Source: Bacilli bacterium (GTDB lineage Bacteria > Bacillota_I > Bacilli_A > RF39 > UBA660). From it: a stretch of 30,470 nucleotides of DNA. The DNA lies in the NCBI GenBank assembly GCA_022801735.1, contig JAAWSW010000005.1, forward strand, positions 1 to 30,470, read 5' to 3'. Below are positions 16,036 to 23,836 of this stretch, piece by piece. The notes under the pieces are model-generated. The model was not told the DNA's origin and made no database searches. It was given only the letters and a program-made list of their open reading frames with translations. How positions within the stretch are numbered: the first letter of the stretch is position 1; the number at the start of each line of letters is the position of its first letter. The position numbers and the translations under genes were made by a program.

Positions 16036-16230
16036 CTAGTCTTGTAACTCACGTTCACGTAAAATTGTTTTCATACGTGCAACGGCCTTTCTAAGTTCGT
16101 TTATTCTAGCTGGTTTTTCAAGACTACCTGTGGCTTTACTGAAACGTAAGTTAAATAATTCTTCTTTACATTCAGCGATTTTTGCTTTTAGTTCTTCATC
16201 GCTAAGTTCTCTTAGTTCATTACTTTTCAT
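16036..16230 (-). CDS. rpmC: 50S ribosomal protein L29
   Basis: 64 aa, two helices: ELRELSDEELKAKIAECKEE and then RINELRKAVARMKTILRER. Located by the exit tunnel. It starts 11 bases inside rplP, so the two are probably coupled. Confidence 0.97.
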   Translation of the reverse strand: MKSNELRELSDEELKAKIAECKEELFNLRFSKATGSLEKPARINELRKAVARMKTILRERELQD

Positions 16231-16651
16231 TTACGTCACCACTTTCTCTTTTTACAAATTTACATTTAATTGGAAGTTTGTGCATTGCTAAACGTAATGC
16301 TTCTCTAGCAACTTCTTCACTAACGCCAGCTACTTCGAACATAACTTTACCTTTTTTAACTACAGCAACCCATGCTTCTGGAGCACCTTTACCTTTACCT
16401 TGACGTGTTTCAAGAGGTTTTTTAGTTAATGATAAGTGTGGGAAAATATTTATCCAAACTTTTCCTCCACGTTTCATGTAACGAGTCATGGCTACACGGG
16501 CAGCTTCGATTTGTCTTTGTGTAATCCAAGCGCCTTCTTGTGCTTGTAAACCATACTCTCCAAAGTTAACTTTAGTATTTCCTTTTGCTACACCATCGTA
16601 TCTTAGACGGTGTGGACGACGATATTTAGTTCTTTTTGGAATTACTGCCAT
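16220..16651 (-). CDS. rplP: 50S ribosomal protein L16
   Basis: 143 aa. PKRTKYRRPHR at the start, GEYGLQAQEGAWITQRQIEA, and RGGKVWINIFPH are diagnostic. The usual start is MLMPKR; here it is MAVIPKR. The ATG at 16651 has GGGAGG upstream and lies 26 bases inside rpsC. Confidence 0.98.
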   Translation of the reverse strand: MAVIPKRTKYRRPHRLRYDGVAKGNTKVNFGEYGLQAQEGAWITQRQIEAARVAMTRYMKRGGKVWINIFPHLSLTKKPLETRQGKGKGAPEAWVAVVKKGKVMFEVAGVSEEVAREALRLAMHKLPIKCKFVKRESGDVNEK

Positions 16652-17306
16652 CGTTATTACCTCCCTTGTTTTTCTTTTCAGGAAGGATTTCCCCTTTGTA
16701 AATCCATACTTTTACACCGATTTTACCATAAGTTGTATCAGCTTCTTTAGCAGAATAATCTACGTCTGCTCTTAAAGTATGAAGTGGGATTGTTCCTTCA
16801 GTATATCCTTCGCTTCTTGCGATTTCTACACCATTTAAACGTCCTGATACTAAAGTTTTAATTCCTTTTGCTCCTGATTTCATTACATTTCTAATTGCTT
16901 TCTTTTGAGCAACTCTAAATGATACACGATTTTCGATTTGATGAGCAATATTTTCAGCAACTAGTGCCGCTACCATATTAGGATTTTTAATTTCTTTGAT
17001 TGAAATGTGAATTTCTTCTTTAACAATCTTAGATAATTCTTTTTTTAGTTTTTCAATTTCATCTCCGCCGTGTCCAATTACAACACCTGGTTTAGCAGTG
17101 TTGATGATAACTTCTGTTTTATCAGCGGTTCTTTCTATAAGAATACTTGAAACTGCTGCGTCTTTTAATTTCTTTTCTAAAAATTTACGGATTTTATAAT
17201 CACTATTTAGGTTTTTAGCGAAATCTTTACCTTCTGCATACCAGTTTGATTCCCAACCTTTATTGATTCCGATTCTAAGTCCGACTGGACTAACTTTTTG
17301 ACCCAT
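16626..17306 (-). CDS. rpsC: 30S ribosomal protein S3
   Basis: 226 aa. MGQKVSPVGLRIGINKGWES at the N-terminus; the KH domain has PGVVIGHGGDEIEKL with the GxxG loop as GHGG; the C-domain has SGRLNGVEIARSEGYTEGTI. A Lys/Asn/Gly-rich tail follows, overlapping rplP by 26 bases. Confidence 0.98.
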   Translation of the reverse strand: MGQKVSPVGLRIGINKGWESNWYAEGKDFAKNLNSDYKIRKFLEKKLKDAAVSSILIERTADKTEVIINTAKPGVVIGHGGDEIEKLKKELSKIVKEEIHISIKEIKNPNMVAALVAENIAHQIENRVSFRVAQKKAIRNVMKSGAKGIKTLVSGRLNGVEIARSEGYTEGTIPLHTLRADVDYSAKEADTTYGKIGVKVWIYKGEILPEKKNKGGNNDGSNSKKN

Positions 17307-17323
17307 CAGTTTACCTCCTTTGC

Positions 17324-17659
17324 TTAATTTTTCTCACTTACAACTACTGTAATGTGACTTGTTCTTTTTAAGATAGGATCTGGTCTTCCTTTAGCACCAG
17401 CTCTACCTCTTTTCATAGTTCTACCTTCGTTTATATATGCTTCTTTAACATAAAGGTTTTCTTTATTTAATTCTAAATTGTTTTCAGCATTTGCTACTGC
17501 TGATACTAAAACCTTACGAATTAATGTTGAAGCTTTATTATTAAGGTTTTCTAATATTGCATCAGCTTCAGCTACGCCCTTACCGCGAATTAAATCGATA
17601 ACTAAACGAGCTTTTCTAGGTGCGATTCTTACACCTTTTGCGATTGCTTTAGCTTCCAT
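17324..17659 (-). CDS. rplV: 50S ribosomal protein L22
   Basis: 111 aa. APRKARLVIDLIRGK, ANAENN and the beta-hairpin GRTMKRGRAGAKGRPDPILK, which lines the exit tunnel, identify L22. Confidence 0.98.
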   Translation of the reverse strand: MEAKAIAKGVRIAPRKARLVIDLIRGKGVAEADAILENLNNKASTLIRKVLVSAVANAENNLELNKENLYVKEAYINEGRTMKRGRAGAKGRPDPILKRTSHITVVVSEKN

Positions 17660-17683
17660 TTATATCATCCTTTCCGGTTTATT

Positions 17684-17956
17684 TTACTTTTTCTTTTTGT
17701 CGTCACCGTGTCCACCAAATTTGCGTGTTGCGGCAAATTCTCCTAATTTATGTCCTACCATATCTTCTGTTACATAAACAGGAATGAAATCTTTACCATT
17801 ATGAACGGCAAATGTGTGTCCAATAAATTGAGGAAAAATTGTAGAACGGCGTGACCAAGTTTTAATTACTTCTTTTTTTCCAGATTCGTTTAATTCTTCA
17901 ACCCTTTTTAATAGTCTATCAAAGACATAAGGACCTTTTTTCAAACTTCTAGCCAT
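17684..17956 (-). CDS. rpsS: 30S ribosomal protein S19
   Basis: 90 aa. MARSLKKGPYVFDRLLKRVE at the start and WSRRSTIFPQFIGHTFAVHN and HKLGEFAATRKFGGH are characteristic. Confidence 0.98.
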   Translation of the reverse strand: MARSLKKGPYVFDRLLKRVEELNESGKKEVIKTWSRRSTIFPQFIGHTFAVHNGKDFIPVYVTEDMVGHKLGEFAATRKFGGHGDDKKKK

Positions 17957-17973
17957 CTTTAATCAATCCTTTC

Positions 17974-18804
17974 TTATTTTTTACGACGACGAACAATTAG
18001 TTTGTTTGACGCTTTCTTTTTATTACGTGTTTTATATCCAAGAGCTGGTTTACCCCATGGAGTAACTGGTGATTTACGACCGATAGGTGCTCCACCTTCT
18101 CCTCCTCCGTGTGGGTGATCATTAGGGTTCATAACTGATCCACGAACTGTAGGTCTAACCCCCATATGTCTTTTTCTACCTGCTTTTCCGATATTAACTA
18201 ATTCGTAATCAGCATTTCCAACTTCTCCGATTGTTGCGCGGCAAACAGATAATACTTTTCTAACTTCGCCACTTGTTAAACGTAATAATGTATAGTCACC
18301 TTCACGTCCTAAGATTTGAACGCTTGCTCCAGCACTTCTTGCCATTTGGCCGCCTTTGCCAGGTTTCATTTCAATATTGTGAACCATAGTTCCTTCTGGA
18401 ATGTTCTTAAGTGGTAAGCAGTTACCAACTTTGATATCAGCATTTTCTCCACTTTCAATTTTCATTCCAACTTTTAAGTCTTTTGGAGCGATAATGTATC
18501 TTTTTTCTCCATCAGCATAATTTATTAAAGCAATGTTAGCACTTCTATTTGGATCGTATTCAATAGATGCTACTGTTCCTACGATACCATCTTTATTTCT
18601 TTTGAAATCAATGATACGATATTTTCTCTTAGCACCGCCACCATGGTGTCTAACTGTGATTTTACCTTGGTTATTACGACCACCTTGTTTTTTTATTGTA
18701 ACAACTAATGATTTTTCTGGAGTTTTTTTTGTAATCTCTTCATTTTGAAGAGTTGTCATTCCACGTCTACCATTAGTCGTTGGTTTATATGTTTTGATCG
18801 CCAT
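17974..18804 (-). CDS. rplB: 50S ribosomal protein L2
   Basis: 276 aa. KPTTNGRRGMTTL, QGKITVRHHGGGAKRKYR, and the C-terminal VRGSVMNPNDHPHGGGEG with the conserved His near the peptidyl-transferase centre. It keeps the universal rplW-rplB-rpsS order. Confidence 0.98.
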   Translation of the reverse strand: MAIKTYKPTTNGRRGMTTLQNEEITKKTPEKSLVVTIKKQGGRNNQGKITVRHHGGGAKRKYRIIDFKRNKDGIVGTVASIEYDPNRSANIALINYADGEKRYIIAPKDLKVGMKIESGENADIKVGNCLPLKNIPEGTMVHNIEMKPGKGGQMARSAGASVQILGREGDYTLLRLTSGEVRKVLSVCRATIGEVGNADYELVNIGKAGRKRHMGVRPTVRGSVMNPNDHPHGGGEGGAPIGRKSPVTPWGKPALGYKTRNKKKASNKLIVRRRKK

Positions 18805-18822
18805 ATATTTCCTCCCTTAAGT

Positions 18823-19098
18823 CTAGTTAAGTTCGATTGAACTTCCTTCTTTTAATTTAACAATTGCTTTTTTTACTCTATTTGTTTTACCAGCATAACG
18901 TCCAACTCTTTTTTTCTTAGGTTTTACGTTAATGGTATTAACACTATCAACTTTTACGTCGAATATTTTTTCAACAGCTTGTTTGATTTGTGTTTTGTTT
19001 GCTTTTACGTCTACACTGAATGTAATAACGTTTTGTTGTGCTAATTCAGCACTTTTTTCTGTTACGATTGGAGCTTTTATAACGTCTCTATAATCCAT
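18823..19098 (-). CDS. rplW: 50S ribosomal protein L23
   Basis: 91 aa. IKAPIVTEKSAELAQ, DVKANKTQIKQAVEKIFDVK and the KKKRVGRYAGKTNRVKKAIV loop are typical. L23 is the tunnel-exit docking site for SRP and trigger factor. Confidence 0.98.
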   Translation of the reverse strand: MDYRDVIKAPIVTEKSAELAQQNVITFSVDVKANKTQIKQAVEKIFDVKVDSVNTINVKPKKKRVGRYAGKTNRVKKAIVKLKEGSSIELN

Positions 19099-19718
19099 TA
19101 TGCAAGCACCTCCTCTATTGCTTTAACCGCATCTTCTGTGATTACTAAACAGTCTGAAGCAATTATATCTAATGTACTAATTTCATCTTGTTTAAGTAAT
19201 ACTACATTTGGTATGTTACGTGAACTTAAGATTACATTGTCTGTAAGTTCTTTTACTACGATTAAAATATTTTTTTCTGCTTTGATTGCTTCTAATATAT
19301 TAAGCATATCTTTTGTTTTATTTGTGTCGATATTCAAATTGTCTAATACAATAATTTCTTTATCTATAACTTTATAAGATAAAGCTGATTTAAGAGCAAG
19401 TACTCTTTCTTTCTTATTCATCTTTTTGTTATATTTTCTTGGATGTGGTCCGAATACGATTCCGCCACCTGTCCATTGTGGAGATCTTGTACTTCCTTGT
19501 CTAGCATGACCAGTACCTTTTTGTCTCCAAGGCTTTCTTCCGCCTCCACTTACTTCACTACGTGTTTTTGTTTGGTGTGTACCTTGTCTTTGAGAATTTC
19601 TTGCTAATGTAATTGCATCATATAATACTGCATCGTTTGGAGTAATTCCCCATACAGTTTCGTTTAAAGTGATGTCTCCTACTTTTTCACCCTTAATATT
19701 TAATACAGAATTTTTCAT
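19098..19718 (-). CDS. rplD: 50S ribosomal protein L4
   Basis: 206 aa. The loop containing RQGTHQTKTRSEVSGGGRKP and then GTGHARQGSTRSPQWTGGG and FGPHPRKY, which reaches the exit tunnel, is intact. The stop overlaps the rplW start (TAATG). Confidence 0.98.
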   Translation of the reverse strand: MKNSVLNIKGEKVGDITLNETVWGITPNDAVLYDAITLARNSQRQGTHQTKTRSEVSGGGRKPWRQKGTGHARQGSTRSPQWTGGGIVFGPHPRKYNKKMNKKERVLALKSALSYKVIDKEIIVLDNLNIDTNKTKDMLNILEAIKAEKNILIVVKELTDNVILSSRNIPNVVLLKQDEISTLDIIASDCLVITEDAVKAIEEVLA

Positions 19719-19728
19719 GATTTACCTC

Positions 19729-20511
19729 CTACTTTTCTTCCTCAGTAGTCTCTGCGGCATTTGCAGGTATTTCTTCAGTAGTTACTTCTGTTTCTTCTAC
19801 TGTTTCAGTAGTCTCTACATTAGTTCCTTCTACTTTAGGTTCTTCTTTAACCCATGAAATTAATTCAGGTCTTTCATTTACTTTATTAGGGTTTTTAACA
19901 GCACTTCTGATAATAACCAACCCTTTTTTAGGACCTGGTATATTACCTTTAACTAAAATTACATTATTTTCAACATCAACAGCAACAACTTCTAAGTTTT
20001 GAATTGTTACAGTTAACGTTCCCATATGACCTGGTAATTTTTTACCTTTAAATACACGCATTGGTCTCATTGTTCCCATTGAACCTGGTCTTCTATGATA
20101 ATGTGAACCATGTCCCATAGGCCCTCTGTGTTGACCATGTCTTTTAATAACTCCTTGGAACCCTTTTCCTTTTGTAGTTCCAGTTACGTCGATTACCTCA
20201 CCTCTAGTAAAGATATCAGCAGTGATTTCTTGTCCTAAAGTGTAGTCTTCAACATTAACACCTCTAATTTCTTTAAAGAAGCGCTTAGGTGTAGTGTTTG
20301 CTTTATTGGTGTGTCCAATTGAAGCTTTTGTCGCTAACTTTTCTCTTTTAGTATCGAAACCAAGTTGGATAGCGTCATAACCATCGTTTGCTTTTGTTTT
20401 GATTTGAGTAACTACGTTAGGTGTTACTTCAACAACAGTTACTGGTGTTAATTTTCCATCTTGATCGAATACTTCTGTCATTCCAATTTTACGACCTAAG
20501 ATTCCTTTCAT
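19729..20511 (-). CDS. rplC: 50S ribosomal protein L3 with acidic C-terminal tail
   Basis: 260 aa; the usual length is about 205-215. The core is standard: KGILGRKIGMTEVF, VTGTTKGKGFQGVIKRHG and the GSMGTMRPMRVFKGKKLPGH segment. After about residue 207 there is an extra tail of roughly 50 residues rich in Glu, Thr and Val (for example EETEVTTEEIP) with almost no hydrophobic core, so probably disordered. The tail is in frame with no sign of frameshift. Confidence 0.97.
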   Translation of the reverse strand: MKGILGRKIGMTEVFDQDGKLTPVTVVEVTPNVVTQIKTKANDGYDAIQLGFDTKREKLATKASIGHTNKANTTPKRFFKEIRGVNVEDYTLGQEITADIFTRGEVIDVTGTTKGKGFQGVIKRHGQHRGPMGHGSHYHRRPGSMGTMRPMRVFKGKKLPGHMGTLTVTIQNLEVVAVDVENNVILVKGNIPGPKKGLVIIRSAVKNPNKVNERPELISWVKEEPKVEGTNVETTETVEETEVTTEEIPANAAETTEEEK

Positions 20512-20523
20512 TTTTCATTCCTC

Positions 20524-20832
20524 CTATAATTTAATTTGAATATCAACGCCACTTGGAATATCTAGATGTGATAACGCATCTACTGTTTCCTTACTTGGGT
20601 TATTGATATCAATAAGTCTTTTGTGTGTTCTTTTTTCGAATTGTTCACGTGAATCTTTGTATTTGTGAACAGCTCTTAAAATTGTTATTTTTTCAACTTC
20701 GGTTGGTAGTGGGATTGGTCCACTTACTTCTCCACCAGTTCTTTTTACAGTCTCAACGATTTTTGCACAAGCTTTATCTAAATTCTTGTGTTCAAACGCT
20801 TTAAGTCTGATACGAACTTTAGCCTTAGACAT
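20524..20832 (-). CDS. rpsJ: 30S ribosomal protein S10
   Basis: 102 aa. VRIRLKAFEHKNLDKACAKI, SGPIPLPTE and the HKRLIDI segment identify S10, also the transcription factor NusE. First gene of the superoperon, with AGGAGG before the ATG, directly downstream of a structured leader. Confidence 0.98.
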   Translation of the reverse strand: MSKAKVRIRLKAFEHKNLDKACAKIVETVKRTGGEVSGPIPLPTEVEKITILRAVHKYKDSREQFEKRTHKRLIDINNPSKETVDALSHLDIPSGVDIQIKL

Positions 20833-20966
20833 ATTGTATCCTCCTCTCGCCTATATCTTCAGTATAGACTTGCTCCGTGTAAAAACCCGGGTTTGCTATT
20901 TAAATCACTAACAACTTAACCTAGCGTCTCGGCAACCTCACACATCATCGCAGCCACACATTCAAA
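20833..20966 (-). promoter_or_regulatory. Structured 5' leader of the S10 operon
   Basis: About 130 bases between the -10 box and rpsJ are clearly more GC-rich than other intergenic DNA here and contain no ORF. One hairpin is obvious: GTCTATA pairs with TATAGGC (20849-20869) just before the ribosome binding site. An ACCCGGGT palindrome lies upstream (around 20886-20893). Blocks such as ACACGGAGC and TAGGCGAGAGGAGG resemble S10 leaders of other Firmicutes from memory. A regulatory role by a ribosomal protein is likely but not proven. Confidence 0.65.
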
Positions 20967-20995
20967 ATTATACATGAAAAGTATATGAAAAGCAA
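20967..20995 (-). promoter_or_regulatory. S10-spc-alpha operon promoter
   Basis: TTGCTT (20990-20995), 17-base spacer, consensus TATAAT (20967-20972). Confidence 0.85.
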
Positions 20996-21043
20996 GGCTT
21001 TTTTAGAACTTTTTTTGCATTTTCGACATATTTTTGCATAAAG

Positions 21044-21071
21044 AAAAACTACCAAATTTTCATTAGTAGTT
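21044..21071 (-). terminator. Terminator of the exported-protein gene
   Basis: AACTACTAA pairs with TTGGTAGTT (21063-21071 with 21047-21055, one G-U), followed on the minus strand by a short T-run. It lies 10 bases after the stop and insulates the S10 promoter. Confidence 0.75.
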
Positions 21072-21080
21072 ATATTTTTA

Positions 21081-22104
21081 TTAAAAATTGATTGTGAATG
21101 GATTATCTTTAGTTCCTATTCCTTTTAAATAAATATCCGATTTTAAATATACGGCTGGGCGTGATTGATATTTTGCTTCTGTACTACCTGTATAAATACA
21201 ACCTCCATCCCCAGCATTCCAAACAAGATAACGATCATCATTAGGATATGGACTTATAGTAAATTCATTTCCTGTCCAAAGCCAATTATTATTTTTACAA
21301 GTTCCAGTAGTATTATTACTACAATGTGAGGCTTTTAATGTATTACAGGAATTACCAGTACTAGTTCTTAATATTTCTGTTATGTTTATTAATCCGACTT
21401 TCCCTTTCCACTGGTATAGTTGTTCTTGTGCAATATCGGTTGCTAAGGTTTCTGTATCTGTTGAATTACCTGGTGTTCCTACAGCAAAAATATGAAGTTC
21501 TATTGCTTTTTTTGCGGTTTCATTAAGACTATTATAATAATCATTATTTAAATATGTATTTAAACTTGCGTCCACTCTAACTGTTCCTGAAAACATGGAT
21601 GTGGCCCCTGTTGCTCCGCCATTTGGGGCATATAAGGTAAAGGTACTTGGTGTTCCTACTAAGTTAGATGTGGCTGCCCATGCGTTACAAGTTGGGTAAG
21701 TTGTGTTACTACAATATGTACTTGTGGTATTGTTTCTTGTATTATACTCATCCCATGCAATCCCATTTAAATATTCGCTTCTTACAATTTTAAGATTCCC
21801 TTTTTCATCTAAACTTAAAATTCGCCAACTTTCTTCATTGAATGTTATGTAATTATTTGGATTAGAACCTTTATAAATATATCTTCCTACTTCTGTGGTA
21901 TCTACATATAAACCATCACCTGTATTTACAATATATTGTTTCAACTCTATTGGTCTTATTCCTTTTATCATAATATTACCCTTAGCCGCTATATTTAGAT
22001 TTGTTTGAAACGCTGCATAGCCTGCGGTCATTATGCACAGTAAACTGACTAATGATACTATTATTATTTTTCTTTGTTTTTTTTTTTTTTCTAATCCTTC
22101 TCAT
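21081..22104 (-). CDS. Exported SipW-substrate-like surface protein, frameshifted in a poly-A tract
   Basis: The ribosome binding site AAGGTGAG precedes an ATG at 22104 that encodes MRRIRKKKK and then enters 14 A residues. As read, this frame leaves the main ORF. With one A fewer (or two more) it continues as a basic start, a membrane segment IIIVSLVSLLCIM and then TAGYAAFQTNLNI, joining the 316-codon ORF that otherwise begins at 22031; the product would be 340 aa. The GYAAF-TNLNI stretch is common at the cleavage region of SipW-dependent Firmicutes proteins. The mature part has YITFNEESWRILSL, paired Cys and a C-terminal SRPAVYLKSDIYLKGIGT, a pattern I associate with surface proteins of gut Firmicutes, not with a named family. 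Control is discussed with the operator. Sequencing error in the homopolymer is an alternative. Confidence 0.75.
22077..22090 (-). repeat. 14-base poly-A (coding strand) tract in signal-peptide codons
   Basis: Fourteen consecutive T on the plus strand. It lies 4-5 codons into the exported-protein gene and sets whether the signal peptide is in frame with the mature domain. Confidence 0.9.
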
Positions 22105-22124
22105 CAAAGACTCACCTTATTAAT

Positions 22125-22153
22125 ATATTAGCATTCAAATGAATGCATGTCAA
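22125..22153 (-). promoter_or_regulatory. Promoter of the exported-protein gene
   Basis: Consensus TTGACA (22148-22153), 17-base spacer, TAATAT (22125-22130). The spacer is filled by a 16-bp palindrome. The predicted transcript start is only about 14 bases from the ATG at 22104. Confidence 0.7.
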
Positions 22154-22170
22154 TGCATTTAATTAAATGC
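22131..22170. promoter_or_regulatory. Paired palindromic operators between the divergent genes
   Basis: Two perfect inverted repeats with the same outer half-site: GCATTCA-AA-TGAATGC (22131-22146) and GCATTTA-AT-TAAATGC (22155-22170). Starts are 24 bases apart. Between them a nested AATGCAT-GTCA-ATGCATT (22142-22159) joins the inner halves. Site 1 covers the spacer of the minus-strand promoter; site 2 overlaps a weak plus-strand candidate (TTCAAA 22134-22139, TTTAAT 22158-22163). The XRE-type protein encoded next door is the natural ligand. Confidence 0.7.
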
Positions 22171-22198
22171 GTGAGAAAATTGATATAGAGGTGGTTTC

Positions 22199-22402
22199 AT
22201 GTATTTTAAAAGATTAAAAGACTTACGTGAAGATAGTGATCTTTTTCAACAGGACATCGCAAATCTTCTTAAGATTACAAGGCAACAATATAGTTTATAC
22301 GAAACGGGTAAAAGGGATATTCCTGTTGAACTTTTAATTGTTTTGGCTAACTTTTATAAAACTTCTATTGATTATATTGTAGGAAGACAAAATAAAAAGT
22401 AA
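22199..22402 (+). CDS. XRE/Cro-family helix-turn-helix regulator
   Basis: 67 aa, a single HTH domain. FQQDIANLLKITRQQYSLYETGKRDIP is the HTH_3 pattern: helix 2, turn, recognition helix with QQYSLYE, then PVELLIVLANFYKTSIDYIVGR. No dimerisation or sensor domain is added, so it resembles small Cro/SinR-like repressors. AGAGGTGG precedes the ATG. It is divergent from the exported-protein gene and the shared 90-bp region holds two palindromes, so it likely represses that gene and itself. Confidence 0.92.
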   Translation: MYFKRLKDLREDSDLFQQDIANLLKITRQQYSLYETGKRDIPVELLIVLANFYKTSIDYIVGRQNKK

Positions 22403-22425
22403 TGCATGTGGTTGTATTACTTTTT
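22394..22425 (+). terminator. Terminator of the XRE regulator gene
   Basis: AAAAAGTAAT (22394-22403) pairs with ATTACTTTTT (22416-22425) around a 12-base loop. The stop codon is inside the 5' arm. The symmetry lets it also serve the convergent lysozyme gene. Confidence 0.75.
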
Positions 22426-22444
22426 ATTCTATTTTGATAAGATT

Positions 22445-23470
22445 TTATATCTTCTTTAAATAATAATTATAAACATACCCTATTTGACCATTATATTCTA
22501 CTTTAGACCAATCAGTATCAGTGATACCTAATCTTTTTAATTTTGTGTTTGGTGTAATTGATTCTGTTAGAGTATTATTTAATTCAAAGGTAGGGGCTTT
22601 TCTAAAATTAGCAAATGTTGTTGTTATTACATAATCGTTTGTTTGTGTAATTTTGATACTTTTGATTACCTTTTCATTTGGATCATTTGTGTCTACTATT
22701 CTTTTTATAAATTTAAAGTTTGCGTAGTTTAAATCAACATTCCCTTTTATGCCATCGACTTTTCCTTTACTTGTATATTGTATCATATCATATCTTAAAT
22801 CTATGTTGTTATCATACTGGGCAAGCCATATTTTATATTTTTCTTTTATTTTTTTGTTCCATATATGTTTAAATGGAAGATTACAACTATAAATCATAGG
22901 CGTATAATTATTCTCTTCTATATACTTTAGGAAGGCTTCTGCGTTTTTAGATAATTTGGTATTATTAATGTCTTTTAATCTATATTTGTTAAAGTCTTCT
23001 AAGTCAAACGCAACTGGGTAACTTATATATTCTTTATATGGTTTTATTTTGTCTACAACCCATTTGGCTTCTTCCTTGGCTTCTTTTTCGTTTTTTGCTG
23101 ATGAATAGAAATAAATTCCTACTTGTATATCATTATTAATTGCACCTTTTATATTTTTTTCAAAGTAATCATCTATATAGATTTTTCCATCTTCATAGCC
23201 TCTGAATCCAACCCTTATCATAGCAAATTCAACACCGCTTTGTTTTACTTTGGCCCAGTCAATATTCCCCTGATATTTAGATACATCTATACCAAATGTT
23301 TTTTGTTCTATATAGTCATATACTATTTCTTGATTTGGGTTTAATGTATGTATTCCTGTTTGCGTTGTTGTGATGGTGTCTAGGCATTTAAAAACTGGTA
23401 TGCTTAAAACAAAAGTCATACACACTATAGGAATTATTATTAAACTGTTTTTTAATATTTTACTATTCAT
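22445..23470 (-). CDS. Secreted or membrane-anchored GH25 lysozyme with SH3-like domain
   Basis: 341 aa. An N-terminal hydrophobic segment (about 8-28) serves as signal or anchor. The GH25 domain spans about 57-255: GIDVSKYQGNIDW with D62, the catalytic DLED motif (D156, E158), and WLAQYD (215-220). Residues about 279-341 look like a bacterial SH3 domain (FANFRKAPTF, then LGITDTDWSKVEYNGQIGYV), a cell-wall binding module. GH25 enzymes cut the glycan strands of peptidoglycan. No holin or other phage gene is near, so a wall-remodelling role is more likely than phage lysis. It has its own promoter and sits just downstream of the fibre-like operon. Confidence 0.92.
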   Translation of the reverse strand: MNSKILKNSLIIIPIVCMTFVLSIPVFKCLDTITTTQTGIHTLNPNQEIVYDYIEQKTFGIDVSKYQGNIDWAKVKQSGVEFAMIRVGFRGYEDGKIYIDDYFEKNIKGAINNDIQVGIYFYSSAKNEKEAKEEAKWVVDKIKPYKEYISYPVAFDLEDFNKYRLKDINNTKLSKNAEAFLKYIEENNYTPMIYSCNLPFKHIWNKKIKEKYKIWLAQYDNNIDLRYDMIQYTSKGKVDGIKGNVDLNYANFKFIKRIVDTNDPNEKVIKSIKITQTNDYVITTTFANFRKAPTFELNNTLTESITPNTKLKRLGITDTDWSKVEYNGQIGYVYNYYLKKI

Positions 23471-23490
23471 ACTAACACCCTTCTATATTA

Positions 23491-23519
23491 AATATAAAGG
23501 GCTTTTTATGAAAAGACAA
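23491..23519 (-). promoter_or_regulatory. Promoter of the GH25 lysozyme gene
   Basis: TTGTCT (23514-23519), 17-base spacer, TATATT (23491-23496). The ATG is 21 bases downstream. Confidence 0.65.
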
Positions 23520-23610
23520 TGAAAAATTTGTTTTTTTACTTTGGAATAGTCTAAAAGTGTAAAATAAAACTTTTTTGAACTAAAAGATTTTATAAAGCGT
23601 TAATATAATA

Positions 23611-23637
23611 AAAAACACGATTTTATTTCGTGTTTTT
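23611..23637 (-). terminator. Terminator of the fibre-like operon
   Basis: AAAAACACGA (23611-23620) pairs perfectly with TCGTGTTTTT (23628-23637) around TTTTATT, flanked by T-runs on both strands. It is the first clear terminator after the 575-aa gene, about 200 bases past its stop. Confidence 0.8.
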
Positions 23638-23836
23638 CAATTAGCATTTTTATTAAAAGTAAATATGTGTGCACTTTTATATTTACTATAATCATGTGAT
23701 GGATCCTTTTTTCACTATGAGTATTACTTTAATAAACTGCTTGTTTTTTTGTATATACTTTTTACTAAATTAATTTAGTTTTTTGATATCTAATTCATAT
23801 TCATAAGAAAGGCCTTTTCTTTGAACATAATTAATA
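23638..23836 (-). other. 200-base 3' region between the 575-aa gene and its terminator
   Basis: No gene with a start and ribosome binding site is visible. It holds GTAAATAT/ATATTTAC arms (23659-23666 and 23679-23686) and a CTAAATTAATTTAG palindrome. On the minus strand, one base out of frame with the end of the 575-aa gene, 20 codons read INYVQRKGLSYEYELDIKKL before a stop, perhaps a remnant. The rest of the gap (23471-23610) carries the lysozyme promoter. Confidence 0.4.

Noticed and set aside
861..20511. Many plus-strand open frames opposite the ribosomal genes (for example 13409-13951, 7211-7582, 15418-15738)
   Set aside because: They lie antisense to well-conserved genes, have no ribosome binding sites and encode low-complexity hydrophobic sequence expected from the reverse complement.
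21081..22031. Start of the exported protein at the ATG at 22031
   Set aside because: That start has no ribosome binding site and would remove the signal peptide; the real signals lie at 22104.
22445..23470. GH25 gene as a phage endolysin or prophage piece
   Set aside because: It has an N-terminal membrane signal, its own promoter and no phage genes around it.
23715..23775. Plus-strand 18-codon ORF starting ATGAGTATT
   Set aside because: No ribosome binding site, hydrophobic low-complexity product, too short to support.
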